The notes: generated by a model from the letters alone, not told the origin. 39,917 nucleotides of DNA from Verrucomicrobiales bacterium (GCA_030730365.1 JANQVJ010000015.1:1-39917); one strand, 5' to 3'; counted from the stretch's first letter, positions 1 through 8,699 are shown. Numbers and translations are program-made.

Positions 1-51
1 TAAAATCCGCTGGTTATTGCAACCGTACGGGTTCGAGTCCCGTTGCCGGTA
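1..51 (+). tRNA. tRNA-Leu(UAA), 3' part only
   Basis: The window opens inside a tRNA. Bases 1-3 (TAA) fit the anticodon, followed by two loop bases and the 3' anticodon stem TCCGC (6-10). A long class II variable arm follows, with stem GGTT/AACC (12-15 and 21-24). The T arm is ACGGG/CCCGT (27-31 and 39-43) around TTCGAGT. The 3' acceptor strand is TGCCGGT (44-50) and the discriminator base is A51. The long variable arm and A discriminator fit Leu. CCA is not encoded, and six T residues follow at 52-57. The 5' half lies outside the window, so the anticodon is read from the loop register. Confidence 0.85.
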
Positions 52-176
52 TTTTTTGGATCGATTCATTGAATCGGGGTGTGTGGTTATCCCCGTACTT
101 TTTTCAGCTTCCCGATTTCGCGTTTCCCTTCATTGATCTAATGGCCCGGAGCGAATTTCTGTGTAAACTCACCCCC

Positions 177-527
177 ATGGCCTTCACCGACGACGAAATC
201 GCCGCGCACGTGACGCTCATCGAAAACGCTTTCTGGTCCCGCCGGAGACCCGATCCGTCCATGCGGGACCGCATTCGGGAAGGCCAGCGCCTCTCGGGTC
301 ACACGATCGAGCTCTTTTATGTGAGGCCCGCCTTCTGCCGGCCGGGTGAGATGAGCGAGGATCCCGTTGCCAAGCTCCAGTTCGTCCGAAGCCGTGACGT
401 CTGGAAAATCTTCTGGAAACGAGCCGACCTGAAATGGCACGGCTACCAGCCCTGTTCCGAAGTGTCCACCCTCGCCGAGGCACTCCGCGTCATCGACGAG
501 GACGATTACTGCTGCTTTTTCGGGTAA
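177..527 (+). CDS. DUF3024 family protein
   Basis: A 116-residue protein starting MAFTDDEI. It matches the DUF3024 pattern well: an early Arg/Pro-rich helix (FWSRRRPDPSMRD), a central strand region with 'IELFYVRP', then 'VAKLQFVRSRDVWKIFWKRA' and 'DLKWHGYQP', and the family-typical C-terminal 'DEDDYCCFFG'. The function of the family is unknown. There is no signal peptide or membrane segment, so it is probably cytoplasmic. An in-frame ATG at 141 would add 12 residues; 177 is preferred because family members start just before this point. No clear ribosome binding site precedes either start. It converges on the SET-domain gene across a 69-bp gap that holds two small hairpins. Confidence 0.85.
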   Translation: MAFTDDEIAAHVTLIENAFWSRRRPDPSMRDRIREGQRLSGHTIELFYVRPAFCRPGEMSEDPVAKLQFVRSRDVWKIFWKRADLKWHGYQPCSEVSTLAEALRVIDEDDYCCFFG

Positions 528-540
528 AGGAACGATTCCG

Positions 541-593
541 GCCGTTTCGGACGGCTTTGTAGGGTGGGATAGACGCTCCTGCCCAACCATCCC
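541..593. terminator. Hairpins between convergent genes
   Basis: Two small inverted repeats fill the gap between the convergent DUF3024 and SET genes. GCCGT (541-545) pairs with ACGGC (551-555) and is followed by TTT. GGGAT (566-570) pairs with ATCCC (589-593). Either could act as a terminator for one or both genes. Neither has a long T-tract, so this is a weak call. Confidence 0.35.
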
Positions 594-596
594 GCG

Positions 597-977
597 CTAA
601 AGAATGGGGAATAATTCGCCGTAGTTAAAAAAGATCTCATCGCCCGGGCGGATCGGGTTGACGCACTCAAAACGGGCGGATTTCCAGCGCGTCGAGACGA
701 TCAGAAACGCGTTCGGCTCGCTGCTGTGATTGATATATCGCGTGTAATTGGCACGGGGGCCTTCCCCGACGATGATATGATTCGTGCAGACCCACATGAT
801 GTAATTTGATCCCGCAAACGTGCTTTCCTCAAACAATTGGGCCTCGGTGATGACTTCACCGGTGTAGTAGCCGATCGTCTCCTCAAGCTCGATATCCACC
901 CGCGAAAACAGACCCATGCCCGCGCCTTTTATCGTGGATGGCCGTATTTCAAAATCGGCTTCAGTGTAGATGATCAT
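597..977 (-). CDS. Small SET-domain protein
   Basis: A 126-residue protein starting MIIYTEADFEIR. It is essentially a stand-alone SET domain. The N-terminal 'KGAGMGLFSR' matches the SET cofactor-binding turn, 'RYINHSSEPNAF' is the (R)xxNHS motif, and 'GDEIFFNYGE' is the terminal GDE-x4-Y motif. SET proteins are SAM-dependent protein lysine methyltransferases. No target can be named here, and no post-SET cysteines are visible. The start at 977 was chosen because the SET fold begins there; 13 more in-frame codons extend upstream without similarity. GGAG lies 4 bases before the ATG. A free-standing catalytic role is inferred from the intact motifs. Confidence 0.85.
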   Translation of the reverse strand: MIIYTEADFEIRPSTIKGAGMGLFSRVDIELEETIGYYTGEVITEAQLFEESTFAGSNYIMWVCTNHIIVGEGPRANYTRYINHSSEPNAFLIVSTRWKSARFECVNPIRPGDEIFFNYGELFPIL

Positions 978-1155
978 AGCACTCCGGAATCTTCCCGCTG
1001 CGCTCGTTGCGCGCAATCAGGCGGTAAGTTATCGGTCGCGCCCCGAAAGGCATGAGTAAACCCGAAGTTTAGCGCAGGCAGAGCTGCCCGGGGAATGAAT
1101 CGTTCGCTCGGGCCGAGCTCCGCTACCTTAACAAAATAGTCCGCGCACTAAGCAC

Positions 1156-2460
1156 TCACCCCAAATTGAGCGCCCCGCCCTCACAAAACTTGGCATTCCC
1201 GAAGGTCTGAATGCCGTGTCCCATGGACTGGGCGATGGAGAGCCAGAGGCGGTTGTGGGAGACGCCGCCGAAGTTGAGGGCGCGTCCGGCTTTGAGGCCG
1301 TGGGCTTTGCCGCCGAGGAGGACGAAAGGAATGTCGTCGAGGGTATGGCTGTTGCCTTTGCCGAGTTCGTTGAGCCAGACGACGAGGGTGTTGTCGAGCA
1401 TGCTGCCGTCGCCGCCGGGTTCGGGGGTCTCGGCGAGGCGTTTCGTGAGGTAGGCGAGCTCGCCGGCGAACCACTCGTTGATTTTGGTGAGGCTCTCGAC
1501 GGCTTCTTTGTTCTCGTCGGACTCGTGGGAGAGGGAGTGGTGGCCGTCTTTGATCCCGAGCCAGTTCATGCGCGCCTGTCCGACAGAGCGCATGAACTGC
1601 AGGGTCGCGACACGGGTCATGTCGTTGGCCATGGAGTTGACGAGCAGGTCGATCTGCATGCGGCTGAGGCGCGGGGTGTTGTCGTTGACGAGTTCGATGT
1701 CGGGATCGATCTCGGGAACGGGGTGGGTGAGATTGAGGTCTTCGTTTCCGCGCTGGAGCTCGGCCTCCATTTCGCGGACGAGGGTGAGGTGTTCTTCGAG
1801 TCGGACGCGGTCTTCGGCACCGAGCTTTTTCGAGACTTTGGCGAGGTCGTCGCGGACGCCGTCGATGATGGAGGTGAGGCTCTCTTTGTCCTTCATACGA
1901 CCGTAGAGCTTGCCGAGCATCTGTTCGGGATCGTCGACGGGGGCGATGGGCTGGTTGGGGCCGGCATAGGACATGCGGGTCCACGGATCGGCGCGATTGG
2001 GCACGGCGACGCCGAACTCGAGGGAGCCGAAGCGGGTGCGGGTCTCGTCGCGGCTCTGGAGGAAGTTTTTGATCTCCTGATCGATCGAGATACCGCTCGC
2101 CCATCCGGCGGGGGTGTCGGATCCGCCCTGGATGTTGCCGGGGAGCAGCTCGGTCCCGGTGAGGAGACAGCTCATCCCGCGCATGTGACGGTCGCCGTCG
2201 CCCTCGACCTTGTTGTGGACGCCGCGCAGGGTCACGAGATTGTCCTTGAAGGGTTCGAGCGGCTTGAGGATGCGTTTAAAATCGAGGGTCTCGCCCTCGG
2301 GCCAGAACTCCCAGGGGATCGTGCCGTTGGGGGAGAACATGATGATGAGGCGCTTGCCCTGTCGGCCCTCGGCGGCGTTCAGTCCGGGCAGACCGGAGAG
2401 GAAGGGGAGGGCGGCGGAGGAAACTCCGAGATGGCGGAGGAATTCACGGCGTGTTTTCAT
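1156..2460 (-). CDS. DUF1552 family exported protein
   Basis: A 434-residue protein. The N-terminus '[19 protein letters not shown]' has a twin-arginine-like motif and a short hydrophobic stretch, so export by Tat is likely. The body has DUF1552 features: '[20 protein letters not shown]', '[19 protein letters not shown]', '[18 protein letters not shown]' and '[20 protein letters not shown]'. These place it near the DUF1501/sulfatase-like exported proteins that are numerous in Planctomycetes and Verrucomicrobia. The biochemical role is not established. It lies 31 bp downstream of the DUF1592-type cytochrome gene on the same strand, the usual pairing for this family, so the two are probably co-transcribed and act together in the periplasm. 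Confidence 0.9.
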   Translation of the reverse strand: MKTRREFLRHLGVSSAALPFLSGLPGLNAAEGRQGKRLIIMFSPNGTIPWEFWPEGETLDFKRILKPLEPFKDNLVTLRGVHNKVEGDGDRHMRGMSCLLTGTELLPGNIQGGSDTPAGWASGISIDQEIKNFLQSRDETRTRFGSLEFGVAVPNRADPWTRMSYAGPNQPIAPVDDPEQMLGKLYGRMKDKESLTSIIDGVRDDLAKVSKKLGAEDRVRLEEHLTLVREMEAELQRGNEDLNLTHPVPEIDPDIELVNDNTPRLSRMQIDLLVNSMANDMTRVATLQFMRSVGQARMNWLGIKDGHHSLSHESDENKEAVESLTKINEWFAGELAYLTKRLAETPEPGGDGSMLDNTLVVWLNELGKGNSHTLDDIPFVLLGGKAHGLKAGRALNFGGVSHNRLWLSIAQSMGHGIQTFGNAKFCEGGALNLG

Positions 2461-2491
2461 CGTTGGGTCGGGTGAGGCGTGGAAAAGGCGA

Positions 2492-4837
2492 TTATTTGGC
2501 GGCGAATTGTTCGCCGGCTGTCTCGTGGCTTACGGTGCCGAGGCTGATCTGTTTCAAAAGATCGGGAATTTGGTAGCCGCCTTTTTCAAAGGCCGCACGG
2601 AGTTTTCCCATCTCGTCGTTGCCGTAGGCGCGGACGGGCTGTTTGATGAAGTGGTGGAAAAGCTGCTCGATGAAGGTGCGGTGAGCCGACGGCGTATTGG
2701 CGGCGAACTCGGCGACGTCGCGGGCTCCGGCGAGGGGAATGACCTGTCCGCTCTCGGTGGTGAAGTCGCTCTTCGCGTCGACGGGCTTGTCCCGATCTTG
2801 TTCGCGCCAGCGGCCGATGCCGTCGTAGTGCTCGAGGCTGAAGCCGAGGGGATTGATGGTGACGTGGCAGCCCATGCAGTCGCCGGACTTGGTCATCGCA
2901 GTGACTTTTTGCCGCATCGTGAGGGTGGGATCAAAGGCAGCGTCTTTGAATTCGTTGGCCATGGGTGGAGATTTCAGCGGCATGCCGACGATGTTGCGGG
3001 TGAGGAAGACGCCGCGATGGATGGGAGAGGTGTTGTTGTGGTAGGCGAGGGAGGAAAGGAGGAAGGGGTGGGTGATGATGCCGGCACGTTTGCCGCCGTC
3101 GAGGGCGACGGGCTGGAAGTCACCCTTGACGCCCGCGCCGTAGACTTTGCCGAGACGCTCGTTGAGGGGGATCTCGGCGGAGAGGAGAAGCTCGCGGTAG
3201 CCTGCCTTTTTCCCCCAGGTCGCCTCGTCGAGGAAGAGGTGGAGGGAGGTGCGCAGGTCGGCGGCGACGGCCGGGTCGAAGGCGGGGTAGGCTCCGTCGT
3301 CTTTGGCCAGCTCTTCGGCCCGCTCGAGTTCGAGCCAGTGGTGGTAAAAACCGCGCATCTTCGCCTGGGTGCGCCAGTTCCAGACCGCTTCGTTGACGAT
3401 GCCGTCGAGTTTTTCGAGCTTGTCGAGTTCGCCCTTGTTGGCGAGGTCGAGGAGCCGTTCGTTCGGGACGGAGTCCCAGAGGTAGAGGGCGAGGCGCGAG
3501 GCGAGGGTCCAGCGGTCGGGCGTGCCCGGGCCGCCGGCATCGGGATAGAGAAAGCGCGGGGCGGAGAGGGTCTGGAGGACGAGCCGCTTGACCGCCTGCG
3601 CGGGAGTGAGGCCCTCTTTGAAATGCACCCTGACAAAACGCTCTTTCTCCTCGTCGGAGAGCGGGCGGCGGTAGGCCCGGGCGACGAAGGCGGCGGCGAA
3701 GTCGTTGATCTTCTGCTCGCGCTCGGGCTGGTCGGGTGTGGTTTTGGCGAGCTCGTCGAGGTGGCTGACGACGTAGTCCGAGGCGGCGACGGCCCCGGCG
3801 GTGACGGCGTCGAGCCAGGCGCGCGAGACCATCGTGCCGCGCTCGTAGCCGACGCTGCGGTCATCGGCGGGGAAGGGGACGTCGACGATGAGGGATTCGT
3901 GCGACCATTCTGGTGAGAGGCTGCGGACGGGAATGGTCTCGAGGACTCCGTGGGGTGTCTTCCACATCAGCTCGATGGAGGCGGCCTTTTCCTTCCAGGT
4001 GAAAAAGTCGAGACGGAGCGGGTAAGGGCGTCCGCCGATGAGGTAGAGGCTGCCGCTTTCCTCGCGGACTTCGTTGTTGGGGGCGACCCAGCCGTCGATG
4101 ACTTTTTTGCCGGCCTCTTCGCCGTGCTGGTGTTCGTTGACCCACAGGGTGACGCCGTTACGCGTCTTGATGACGAATTCGTAGAGGCCGGTCTCGGTGG
4201 GGAGAATGGTGCCGTCCCAGCGAATCGAAAAGCCGTCGGGGGAAAACTCTTTGGCCTCCTCGTGTTGGGGGATGCCCTCGCCGAAGTCGAAGCGGACGAA
4301 GTCGTCGACGCGCTCGAATTTATCGGGCTTTTTCTGCTCGGCGAAGTCCTTGCGCTCGTTGAAGCGCTCGCCCCCGAAGTAGCTGGCCTTGAGACCGCGG
4401 GTCTCGGCGATCCGGTTGTCGCCGCGGAAGCTGAGGACGAGGTCGGCGACGGAGTTGCGATACTGCGGAACAGTGAGTCGGGAGAGGTCGATGCGGGCGG
4501 GGGTGTTGCGGGCGCGTGCCTCGACGGAGTAAAAGGCGTCGTAGACGTAGGCGGCGACGGTTTTGGCTTCTTCGCCGACGCAGAGGTGCGCTTCGTCCTC
4601 GGGCATGGTGCGGTCGATGCGGTCGGCGAGGGACTCGAGGGTGCGGCTGCCCTCGAGCGGGTCATCGGCCTTGTCCTTGACCCCTTTGCCGTCGGGTCCG
4701 TGGCAGTCGAGGCATAGTTTCTGATAAATGGCCTTTCCAGGATGGTGCTCAAGGTCGGGCATGCCTTCGGCGAACGCGGCGGGGAGCGCGACGGCGAGGA
4801 GGGCTGGGATCACGAGGATGGAGGGGGCGCTTTTCAT
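2492..4837 (-). CDS. Secreted DUF1587/PA14/DUF1592/DUF1588/DUF1585 cytochrome c protein
   Basis: A 781-residue exported protein with a Sec signal peptide (about 1-23, ending AFA). A first haem c motif CLDCH lies at 42-46 in a planctomycete-type cytochrome domain. A DUF1587-like stretch (about 117-136) follows, then a PA14-like domain (about 148-300, '[17 protein letters not shown]'). Next come DUF1595-like ('[16 protein letters not shown]'), DUF1592 ('[19 protein letters not shown]') and DUF1588 ('[18 protein letters not shown]') segments, a second haem motif CMGCH at 654-658, and a C-terminal DUF1585 segment. Such proteins are thought to bind or oxidise carbohydrate-related substrates, PA14 being a glycan-binding fold. 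That role is inferred, not shown. It is the first gene of a unit with the DUF1552 protein. No Shine-Dalgarno sequence precedes the ATG. Confidence 0.9.
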   Translation of the reverse strand: MKSAPSILVIPALLAVALPAAFAEGMPDLEHHPGKAIYQKLCLDCHGPDGKGVKDKADDPLEGSRTLESLADRIDRTMPEDEAHLCVGEEAKTVAAYVYDAFYSVEARARNTPARIDLSRLTVPQYRNSVADLVLSFRGDNRIAETRGLKASYFGGERFNERKDFAEQKKPDKFERVDDFVRFDFGEGIPQHEEAKEFSPDGFSIRWDGTILPTETGLYEFVIKTRNGVTLWVNEHQHGEEAGKKVIDGWVAPNNEVREESGSLYLIGGRPYPLRLDFFTWKEKAASIELMWKTPHGVLETIPVRSLSPEWSHESLIVDVPFPADDRSVGYERGTMVSRAWLDAVTAGAVAASDYVVSHLDELAKTTPDQPEREQKINDFAAAFVARAYRRPLSDEEKERFVRVHFKEGLTPAQAVKRLVLQTLSAPRFLYPDAGGPGTPDRWTLASRLALYLWDSVPNERLLDLANKGELDKLEKLDGIVNEAVWNWRTQAKMRGFYHHWLELERAEELAKDDGAYPAFDPAVAADLRTSLHLFLDEATWGKKAGYRELLLSAEIPLNERLGKVYGAGVKGDFQPVALDGGKRAGIITHPFLLSSLAYHNNTSPIHRGVFLTRNIVGMPLKSPPMANEFKDAAFDPTLTMRQKVTAMTKSGDCMGCHVTINPLGFSLEHYDGIGRWREQDRDKPVDAKSDFTTESGQVIPLAGARDVAEFAANTPSAHRTFIEQLFHHFIKQPVRAYGNDEMGKLRAAFEKGGYQIPDLLKQISLGTVSHETAGEQFAAK

Positions 4838-5019
4838 GCCTGTAAAAGGAGTTTACGCCGGGAAATCGCCTTGGTCAGGGTACGTATTCTGGGGGGTGGC
4901 CCTACTCGATCGGGCGGAAAAATCGCGAGGGTTCTCTTTCGGCTCGTCAAGTCAGCGCTCCCCGCCTCCCGGATGCTCTTTTGACGGGACCGCTTTCGTG
5001 GACGAAGATCCGCGACATT

Positions 5020-6192
5020 ATGGCCGGTCTCGTTATCAAACCCCGCTCCCGCATTTTTCACGGCCACGACTGGATCTATTCCAGCGAGGTGCAGAAGATC
5101 TTCGGTGACCCCAAACCGGGCGACGTGATCACTCTGAAGGACTTCCGCGACCGTCCGCTCGGGTCGGCGATATACAATCCCGATTCGCAGATCGTGGCGC
5201 GCCGCATCTCGCGACGGAAGCAGGATCTCGACGCAGACTTTTTCGACCGTCGGCTGCGCCGGGCCCTCAATCTTCGTGAAACAATGGGTTTTACCGAGCC
5301 GGTCTACCGCCTCGTCTGGAGCGAGGCGGACGGGCTCCCGGGCATCGTCATCGACCGCTACGGCGAAGCCTTTACCCTGCAGACGCTGACGCTGGCGATG
5401 GATCAGCGCAAAGGAATGATCGTCGAGGCGATGCAGCGGCTCTTTGGAGCGGAGATCACGGTGATCGAGCGTAATGATTCTTCGATCCGCAAGGCCGAGG
5501 GCCTCGAGTCTGTCGTCGGGCTGCTCGCGGGGGCGTGGAATGGTCCGATCACGATCACGGTGAATGGTCTCATTCAGGAGGTGGACTTGCTCGAGGGGCA
5601 GAAGACGGGGATTTACCTCGATCAGCTCGATGCTTACGCGGCGGTCGCGGCGCTCTCGACGGGGAAGAATGTGCTCGACTGCTTCTGCAATCAGGGCGGT
5701 TTCGCTCTCCACGCGGCAAAGGCGGGTGCGGCCTCGGTTTTGGCGATCGACATCAGCGAGTCAGCGGTCGCGGCGACGCGGGTCAATGCGGAGCGCAACG
5801 GGCTCACGCTCGAGGCGCAGGAGGCGAACGTCTTTGATTTCCTCAAAGAAGCGGAGACGGCGGAACGGAAGTTCGACCTCATCATCCTCGATCCACCCTC
5901 GTTCACGAAGAGTCGCAAGGCCGTGAGCGGGGCGATGCGCGGCTACAAGGAGATCCACCTGCGTGCGCTCAAGCTGCTCACGCCCGACGGGATTCTCTCG
6001 ACCTACTGCTGTAGCCACCACGTGAGCGAGCAGGAGTTTTTCGACGTCATTGTTGATGCCTCGGTCGATGCGAAGCGCAACCTGCGGCTCATCGCGGCGC
6101 ACGGACAGCGACGCGATCATCCCGTCATCGTGACTTTGCCCGAGACGAAGTATCTGAAGGGGTTCACGCTTCAGTGTGTCGGTGGATTTTGA
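5020..6192 (+). CDS. rlmI: RlmI-like 23S rRNA m5C methyltransferase (PUA plus SAM methyltransferase)
   Basis: A 390-residue protein. The N-terminal PUA domain (about 1-75: 'KPRSRIFHGHDWIYSSEV', 'GDVITLKDFRDRPLGSAIYN') is followed by a small linking domain with 'EADGLPGIVIDRYG'. The SAM methyltransferase domain then shows 'VLDCFCNQGGFALHAAKAGA' (motif I), 'AIDISESAVAATRVNAERNG' and the catalytic-loop motif 'DLIILDPPSFTKSR', plus 'CCSHHVSEQEF' near the end. Members methylate C1962 of 23S rRNA in Escherichia coli. The ATG at 5020 is chosen because the family starts within a few residues of this point; a TTG at 4981 is possible but adds an unmatched leader. RlmI is the best subgroup, but related paralogues cannot be excluded by eye. 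Confidence 0.8.
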   Translation: MAGLVIKPRSRIFHGHDWIYSSEVQKIFGDPKPGDVITLKDFRDRPLGSAIYNPDSQIVARRISRRKQDLDADFFDRRLRRALNLRETMGFTEPVYRLVWSEADGLPGIVIDRYGEAFTLQTLTLAMDQRKGMIVEAMQRLFGAEITVIERNDSSIRKAEGLESVVGLLAGAWNGPITITVNGLIQEVDLLEGQKTGIYLDQLDAYAAVAALSTGKNVLDCFCNQGGFALHAAKAGAASVLAIDISESAVAATRVNAERNGLTLEAQEANVFDFLKEAETAERKFDLIILDPPSFTKSRKAVSGAMRGYKEIHLRALKLLTPDGILSTYCCSHHVSEQEFFDVIVDASVDAKRNLRLIAAHGQRRDHPVIVTLPETKYLKGFTLQCVGGF

Positions 6193-6205
6193 GGAGACGG
6201 GGAAT

Positions 6206-6282
6206 CGTAGTGGTGACGTCCTCGTCGTCACGTTCGATAGTCCCGGCGCCTGGGCGTTAGCGACGTGGACGTCACCACTGCG
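6206..6282. repeat. 77-bp palindromic intergenic element, copy 1
   Basis: Terminal inverted repeats of 16 bp, CGTAGTGGTGACGTCC at 6206-6221 and GGACGTCACCACTGCG at 6267-6282, differ at one base. Inside, CGTCG (6223-6227) pairs with CGACG (6261-6265), and a small GC hairpin sits near 6242-6254. A related element lies at 16175-16240. It begins 14 bp after the methyltransferase stop codon, so it could act as a terminator-like hairpin. The structure resembles REP/REPIN or small MITE-type elements. Confidence 0.75.
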
Positions 6283-6358
6283 GGAGTGACCGGTTGCGCA
6301 GTAGCAAAAAGGGTGGGCCATTCTTGGCTACCCCTATTCTCATCCCGCACCGCGACGC

Positions 6359-6549
6359 TTACTGCCCGGCTCCGAATTTGCCTTTCAGCTCGGGGCTGAG
6401 GGTTGACTTGTTGACCCACTCGGCAGCGGAACACGGATCGATGCTGCTCTGCGCCGTGAGCCGGCCGAGGCGCGTCGCGACTTTGGTGCCGCGCTCATTT
6501 GCGCCCTCGAAGCCCGCCGCCTGTCCACAGTAGAGGTGGCGCTGCTCCC
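6359..6549 (-). pseudogene. Truncated coding remnant of unknown identity
   Basis: The minus strand here reads about 63 codons with the strong G/C third-position bias of the real genes in this window. It ends in a proper stop at 6359-6361. The peptide contains 'HLYCGQAAGFEGANERGT' and 'AAEWVNKSTLSPELKGKF', which look like a true protein C-terminus. There is no ATG. Upstream the frame runs straight into the 33-bp tandem repeats. I do not recognise the family. The most economical reading is the 3' end of a gene whose 5' part was lost, but a small intact gene using a TTG start inside the repeats is not excluded. The gap around it (6283-6358) shows nothing else. Confidence 0.45.
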
Positions 6550-6615
6550 TTTCATTTCGAGAAAGAATGAGATAAAACAACGTTTCATTTCGAGAAAGAA
6601 TGAGATAAAACAACG
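6550..6615. repeat. Perfect 33-bp tandem duplication
   Basis: Two identical 33-bp units, 6550-6582 and 6583-6615, sit head to tail. Each contains TTTCATTTCGAGAAAG followed by AATGAGATAAAACAACG. Each unit also has an internal TCATT/AATGA inverted repeat. The block ends 13 bp before the ATG of the EF-hand gene, so it must fall in its promoter or leader. It is AT-rich against GC-rich surroundings. Confidence 0.9.
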
Positions 6616-6628
6616 CCTGCTACATATC

Positions 6629-7111
6629 ATGAAAAATCCCAGCTCCCCTGTTATTCCGCAAGTCGGAGTCGCCCTGCTCGCTTTCGCTGCAGTCGTCATG
6701 ACCTTCACCTCCGCCGCGATTCCGTTGCGGGCTGATGAGGAGGGAAAACCCCGCCCCGAAGCCGAAGGTAAAAAGGACAATCCCGGGCGCGATCGCGAGG
6801 GTGATGCCAACAAACCCAAAGAGGAAGAAGGCGCGAAGCGAAAAGAGGGCGAAGGAGACAAACCTGCCGCCGGAAAGAAGAACTCCCGCGAACAGGAGAT
6901 CTTCGACGCTTACGACAAAGACGCCGACGGCACCGTCACCGCTAAGGAAATGGAAGCGATGATGGAAGGAAAACAAAACTCCGCCGGACGCCGCGAGCTC
7001 CGCAAAGCCGTCGATCAGGCCGACAAAAATGCTGATGGGAAATTGAACCTCGAAGAGTTCGAGTTCTGGTATAAGACCGGTCGATTCGATCCCGACGCGG
7101 AGAACCGCTGA
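6629..7111 (+). CDS. Secreted EF-hand calcium-binding protein
   Basis: A 160-residue protein with a Sec-type signal region ('QVGVALLAFAAVVMTFTSAA', cleavage likely near residue 35). A highly charged low-complexity Lys/Glu-rich linker (about 36-85) follows, then two EF-hand loops: 'DKDADGTVTAKE' and 'DKNADGKLNLEE'. Both keep acidic or Asn residues at positions 1, 3 and 5 and Glu at 12, so both should bind Ca2+. Exported proteins with such EF-hand pairs are common in Verrucomicrobia and Planctomycetes; their role is not known. The ATG at 6629 is preferred because it gives the signal peptide. An upstream in-frame GTG would add residues encoded by the tandem repeat. No ribosome binding site is visible. 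Confidence 0.85.
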   Translation: MKNPSSPVIPQVGVALLAFAAVVMTFTSAAIPLRADEEGKPRPEAEGKKDNPGRDREGDANKPKEEEGAKRKEGEGDKPAAGKKNSREQEIFDAYDKDADGTVTAKEMEAMMEGKQNSAGRRELRKAVDQADKNADGKLNLEEFEFWYKTGRFDPDAENR

Positions 7112-7217
7112 GCGGTAAGGCCGGCCGCAGAAATTGCCAATCTTTCCCCGCGTTCGCAGGACCGACGCCGCTACGGGGATGGAGCGCGAACCTCTCTGTT
7201 CACGTTTTCGCCCGCGA

Positions 7218-8699
7218 TCACCGAACGCCCTCGACTTCGAGACCGATGGCGTAGAATCCGGTCCTTGCGGTCACGTAGAGAGTCTTCCCGACGAGAAGAC
7301 AATTCGCGGGGCCTTCGGGGACGGTGAGTCGCAGCACCTCTTTGCCCTCGGGCGAAAAGCCGATGACCTCGTCCTTCCAGGTCACGTAGAAGTTGCCGAG
7401 CTTGTCCATCGTCAGGCCATCGCTGCCGACCGCGGCGATCTCGCGTTTGTTGCTGAGCTTGCCGGGTTCGGCGACGTCGTAGGCGAAGATCTTCTCCGCA
7501 CCGGGGTCAGCGATGTAGAGGATGCGGCTGTCGGGGGACATGATGACTCCGTTCGGCTTCACAAGGTCGGCCGCGACCTGCGTGAGTTTGCCGCCGCGGT
7601 CGAGGTAATAGACCGCCTCGACATCGATCTCGCGGTCGTCACCACTGCCGTAACGGGGATCGGTGAGGTAAAAGCCGCCGGTGCCGTCGGGGACGAGATC
7701 ATTGGGACTGTTGAGTTTTTTCCCGTCAAATTTTTCAGCGATGACGGTAACCTTTCCATCGACATCGGTCCGCGTGACGCGGCGGGCGCCGCCTTCGCAG
7801 GCAATGAGAGCACCGGCCGGGGTGAAGAAAAGCCCGTTCGCCTTGCCGCTCTGCTCGCGGAAGACGGTCGTTTCTTTGCTCGCCGGATCGTAGACGTGGA
7901 TGCGCTCGTTCGGGATGTCCGAGAAATAGATTTTGCCATCGGGAGCGAGGGCGGGGCCTTCGGTGAACTTGAATCCTTCGGCGAGCTTGCGGAATTCGGC
8001 ACCTTCTTTGACGAGAGGACCCTCGTGGGTATAGGGCTTCGGATCGGGCGTGCGGTAGTCGGTCGACTCGCCGAGATCCTGAATCCTGACATTGCGATAG
8101 CGAACCTGGATGGCCTCTTCGCGGTTGCCGATGCCGTGGACCTGGAGGGCGATGAAGCCGGTCGCGGTCATGTCGTCGGTGAGGTTAGCGGCGGGGACTC
8201 CATTGACGAAAGTGCGGATGCGGTCACCGATGGCCTCGATCCGGTAGTGGTTCCAGTCGTTCTGCTTGAAGGCATAGCGGGCCGCCGGATTATCGGAGAG
8301 ATCGTTGAGCCAGCCGCGACGCCCTTCGTCGTAGATGCCACCGCTCCAGCCGCGGTCGGCGGGATCGATCTCAACCTGGTAACCGTGGACCTGGCCGTTT
8401 TTGTAATCAGGGAGACTGTTCGAGCGGATCTGGACGCCGCAATTCAAGGTGGGATCGACCTTGTATTCGACCTCGAGGATGAAGTTCGCGTAATTCCTGT
8501 CGGTGCAGAGAAAGGAGTTCGGCGTTTTCGGGACGGTCGTGCCGACGATGACACCGTCTTCGACGGAGTATTTGGCGACGCCGCCACGCTGGGTCCAGCC
8601 GTCGAGATTTTCCCCGTTAAAGAGATCGACCCATTGACCCGGTTCGTCGGAATGAGCGAGTAAAGGAATGGCGAGGAAGGCAAGGAAGAGTTTTTTCAT
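7218..8699 (-). CDS. Exported DUF1080 / SMP-30 gluconolactonase-like fusion protein
   Basis: A 493-residue protein with a short Sec signal peptide (MKKLFLAFLAIPLLAHS). The first half (about 20-205) is a DUF1080 domain (laminin-G-like, 3-keto-disaccharide hydrolase family): 'WVDLFNGENLDGWTQRGG', 'NFILEVEYKV', 'NDWNHYRIEAIGDRIRTFVN' and 'GFIALQVHG'. The second half (about 230-493) is an SMP-30/gluconolactonase six-bladed propeller: 'AEGFKFTEGPALAPDGKIYF', 'NSPNDLVPDGTGGFYLTDPR', 'PNGVIMSPDSRILYIADPG' and 'AVGSDGLTMDKLGNFYVTW'. The metal-site Glu, Asn and Asp positions appear present. The likely role is periplasmic hydrolysis of sugar lactones or oxidised disaccharides. The ATG at 8699 is chosen for its signal peptide; the reading frame stays open about 59 codons further upstream without similarity. 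Confidence 0.88.
   Translation of the reverse strand: MKKLFLAFLAIPLLAHSDEPGQWVDLFNGENLDGWTQRGGVAKYSVEDGVIVGTTVPKTPNSFLCTDRNYANFILEVEYKVDPTLNCGVQIRSNSLPDYKNGQVHGYQVEIDPADRGWSGGIYDEGRRGWLNDLSDNPAARYAFKQNDWNHYRIEAIGDRIRTFVNGVPAANLTDDMTATGFIALQVHGIGNREEAIQVRYRNVRIQDLGESTDYRTPDPKPYTHEGPLVKEGAEFRKLAEGFKFTEGPALAPDGKIYFSDIPNERIHVYDPASKETTVFREQSGKANGLFFTPAGALIACEGGARRVTRTDVDGKVTVIAEKFDGKKLNSPNDLVPDGTGGFYLTDPRYGSGDDREIDVEAVYYLDRGGKLTQVAADLVKPNGVIMSPDSRILYIADPGAEKIFAYDVAEPGKLSNKREIAAVGSDGLTMDKLGNFYVTWKDEVIGFSPEGKEVLRLTVPEGPANCLLVGKTLYVTARTGFYAIGLEVEGVR

Noticed and set aside
1216-2475. Long open frame on the plus strand opposite the DUF1552 gene
   Set aside because: It is a mirror of the real gene caused by high GC and biased third positions. 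Its Gly/Val/Glu-rich translation matches no family, while the minus strand has clear domain motifs.
6536-6628. Upstream extension of the EF-hand protein through the tandem repeats
   Set aside because: It would need a GTG start and would put a charged repeat peptide before a good signal peptide; the ATG at 6629 is better.
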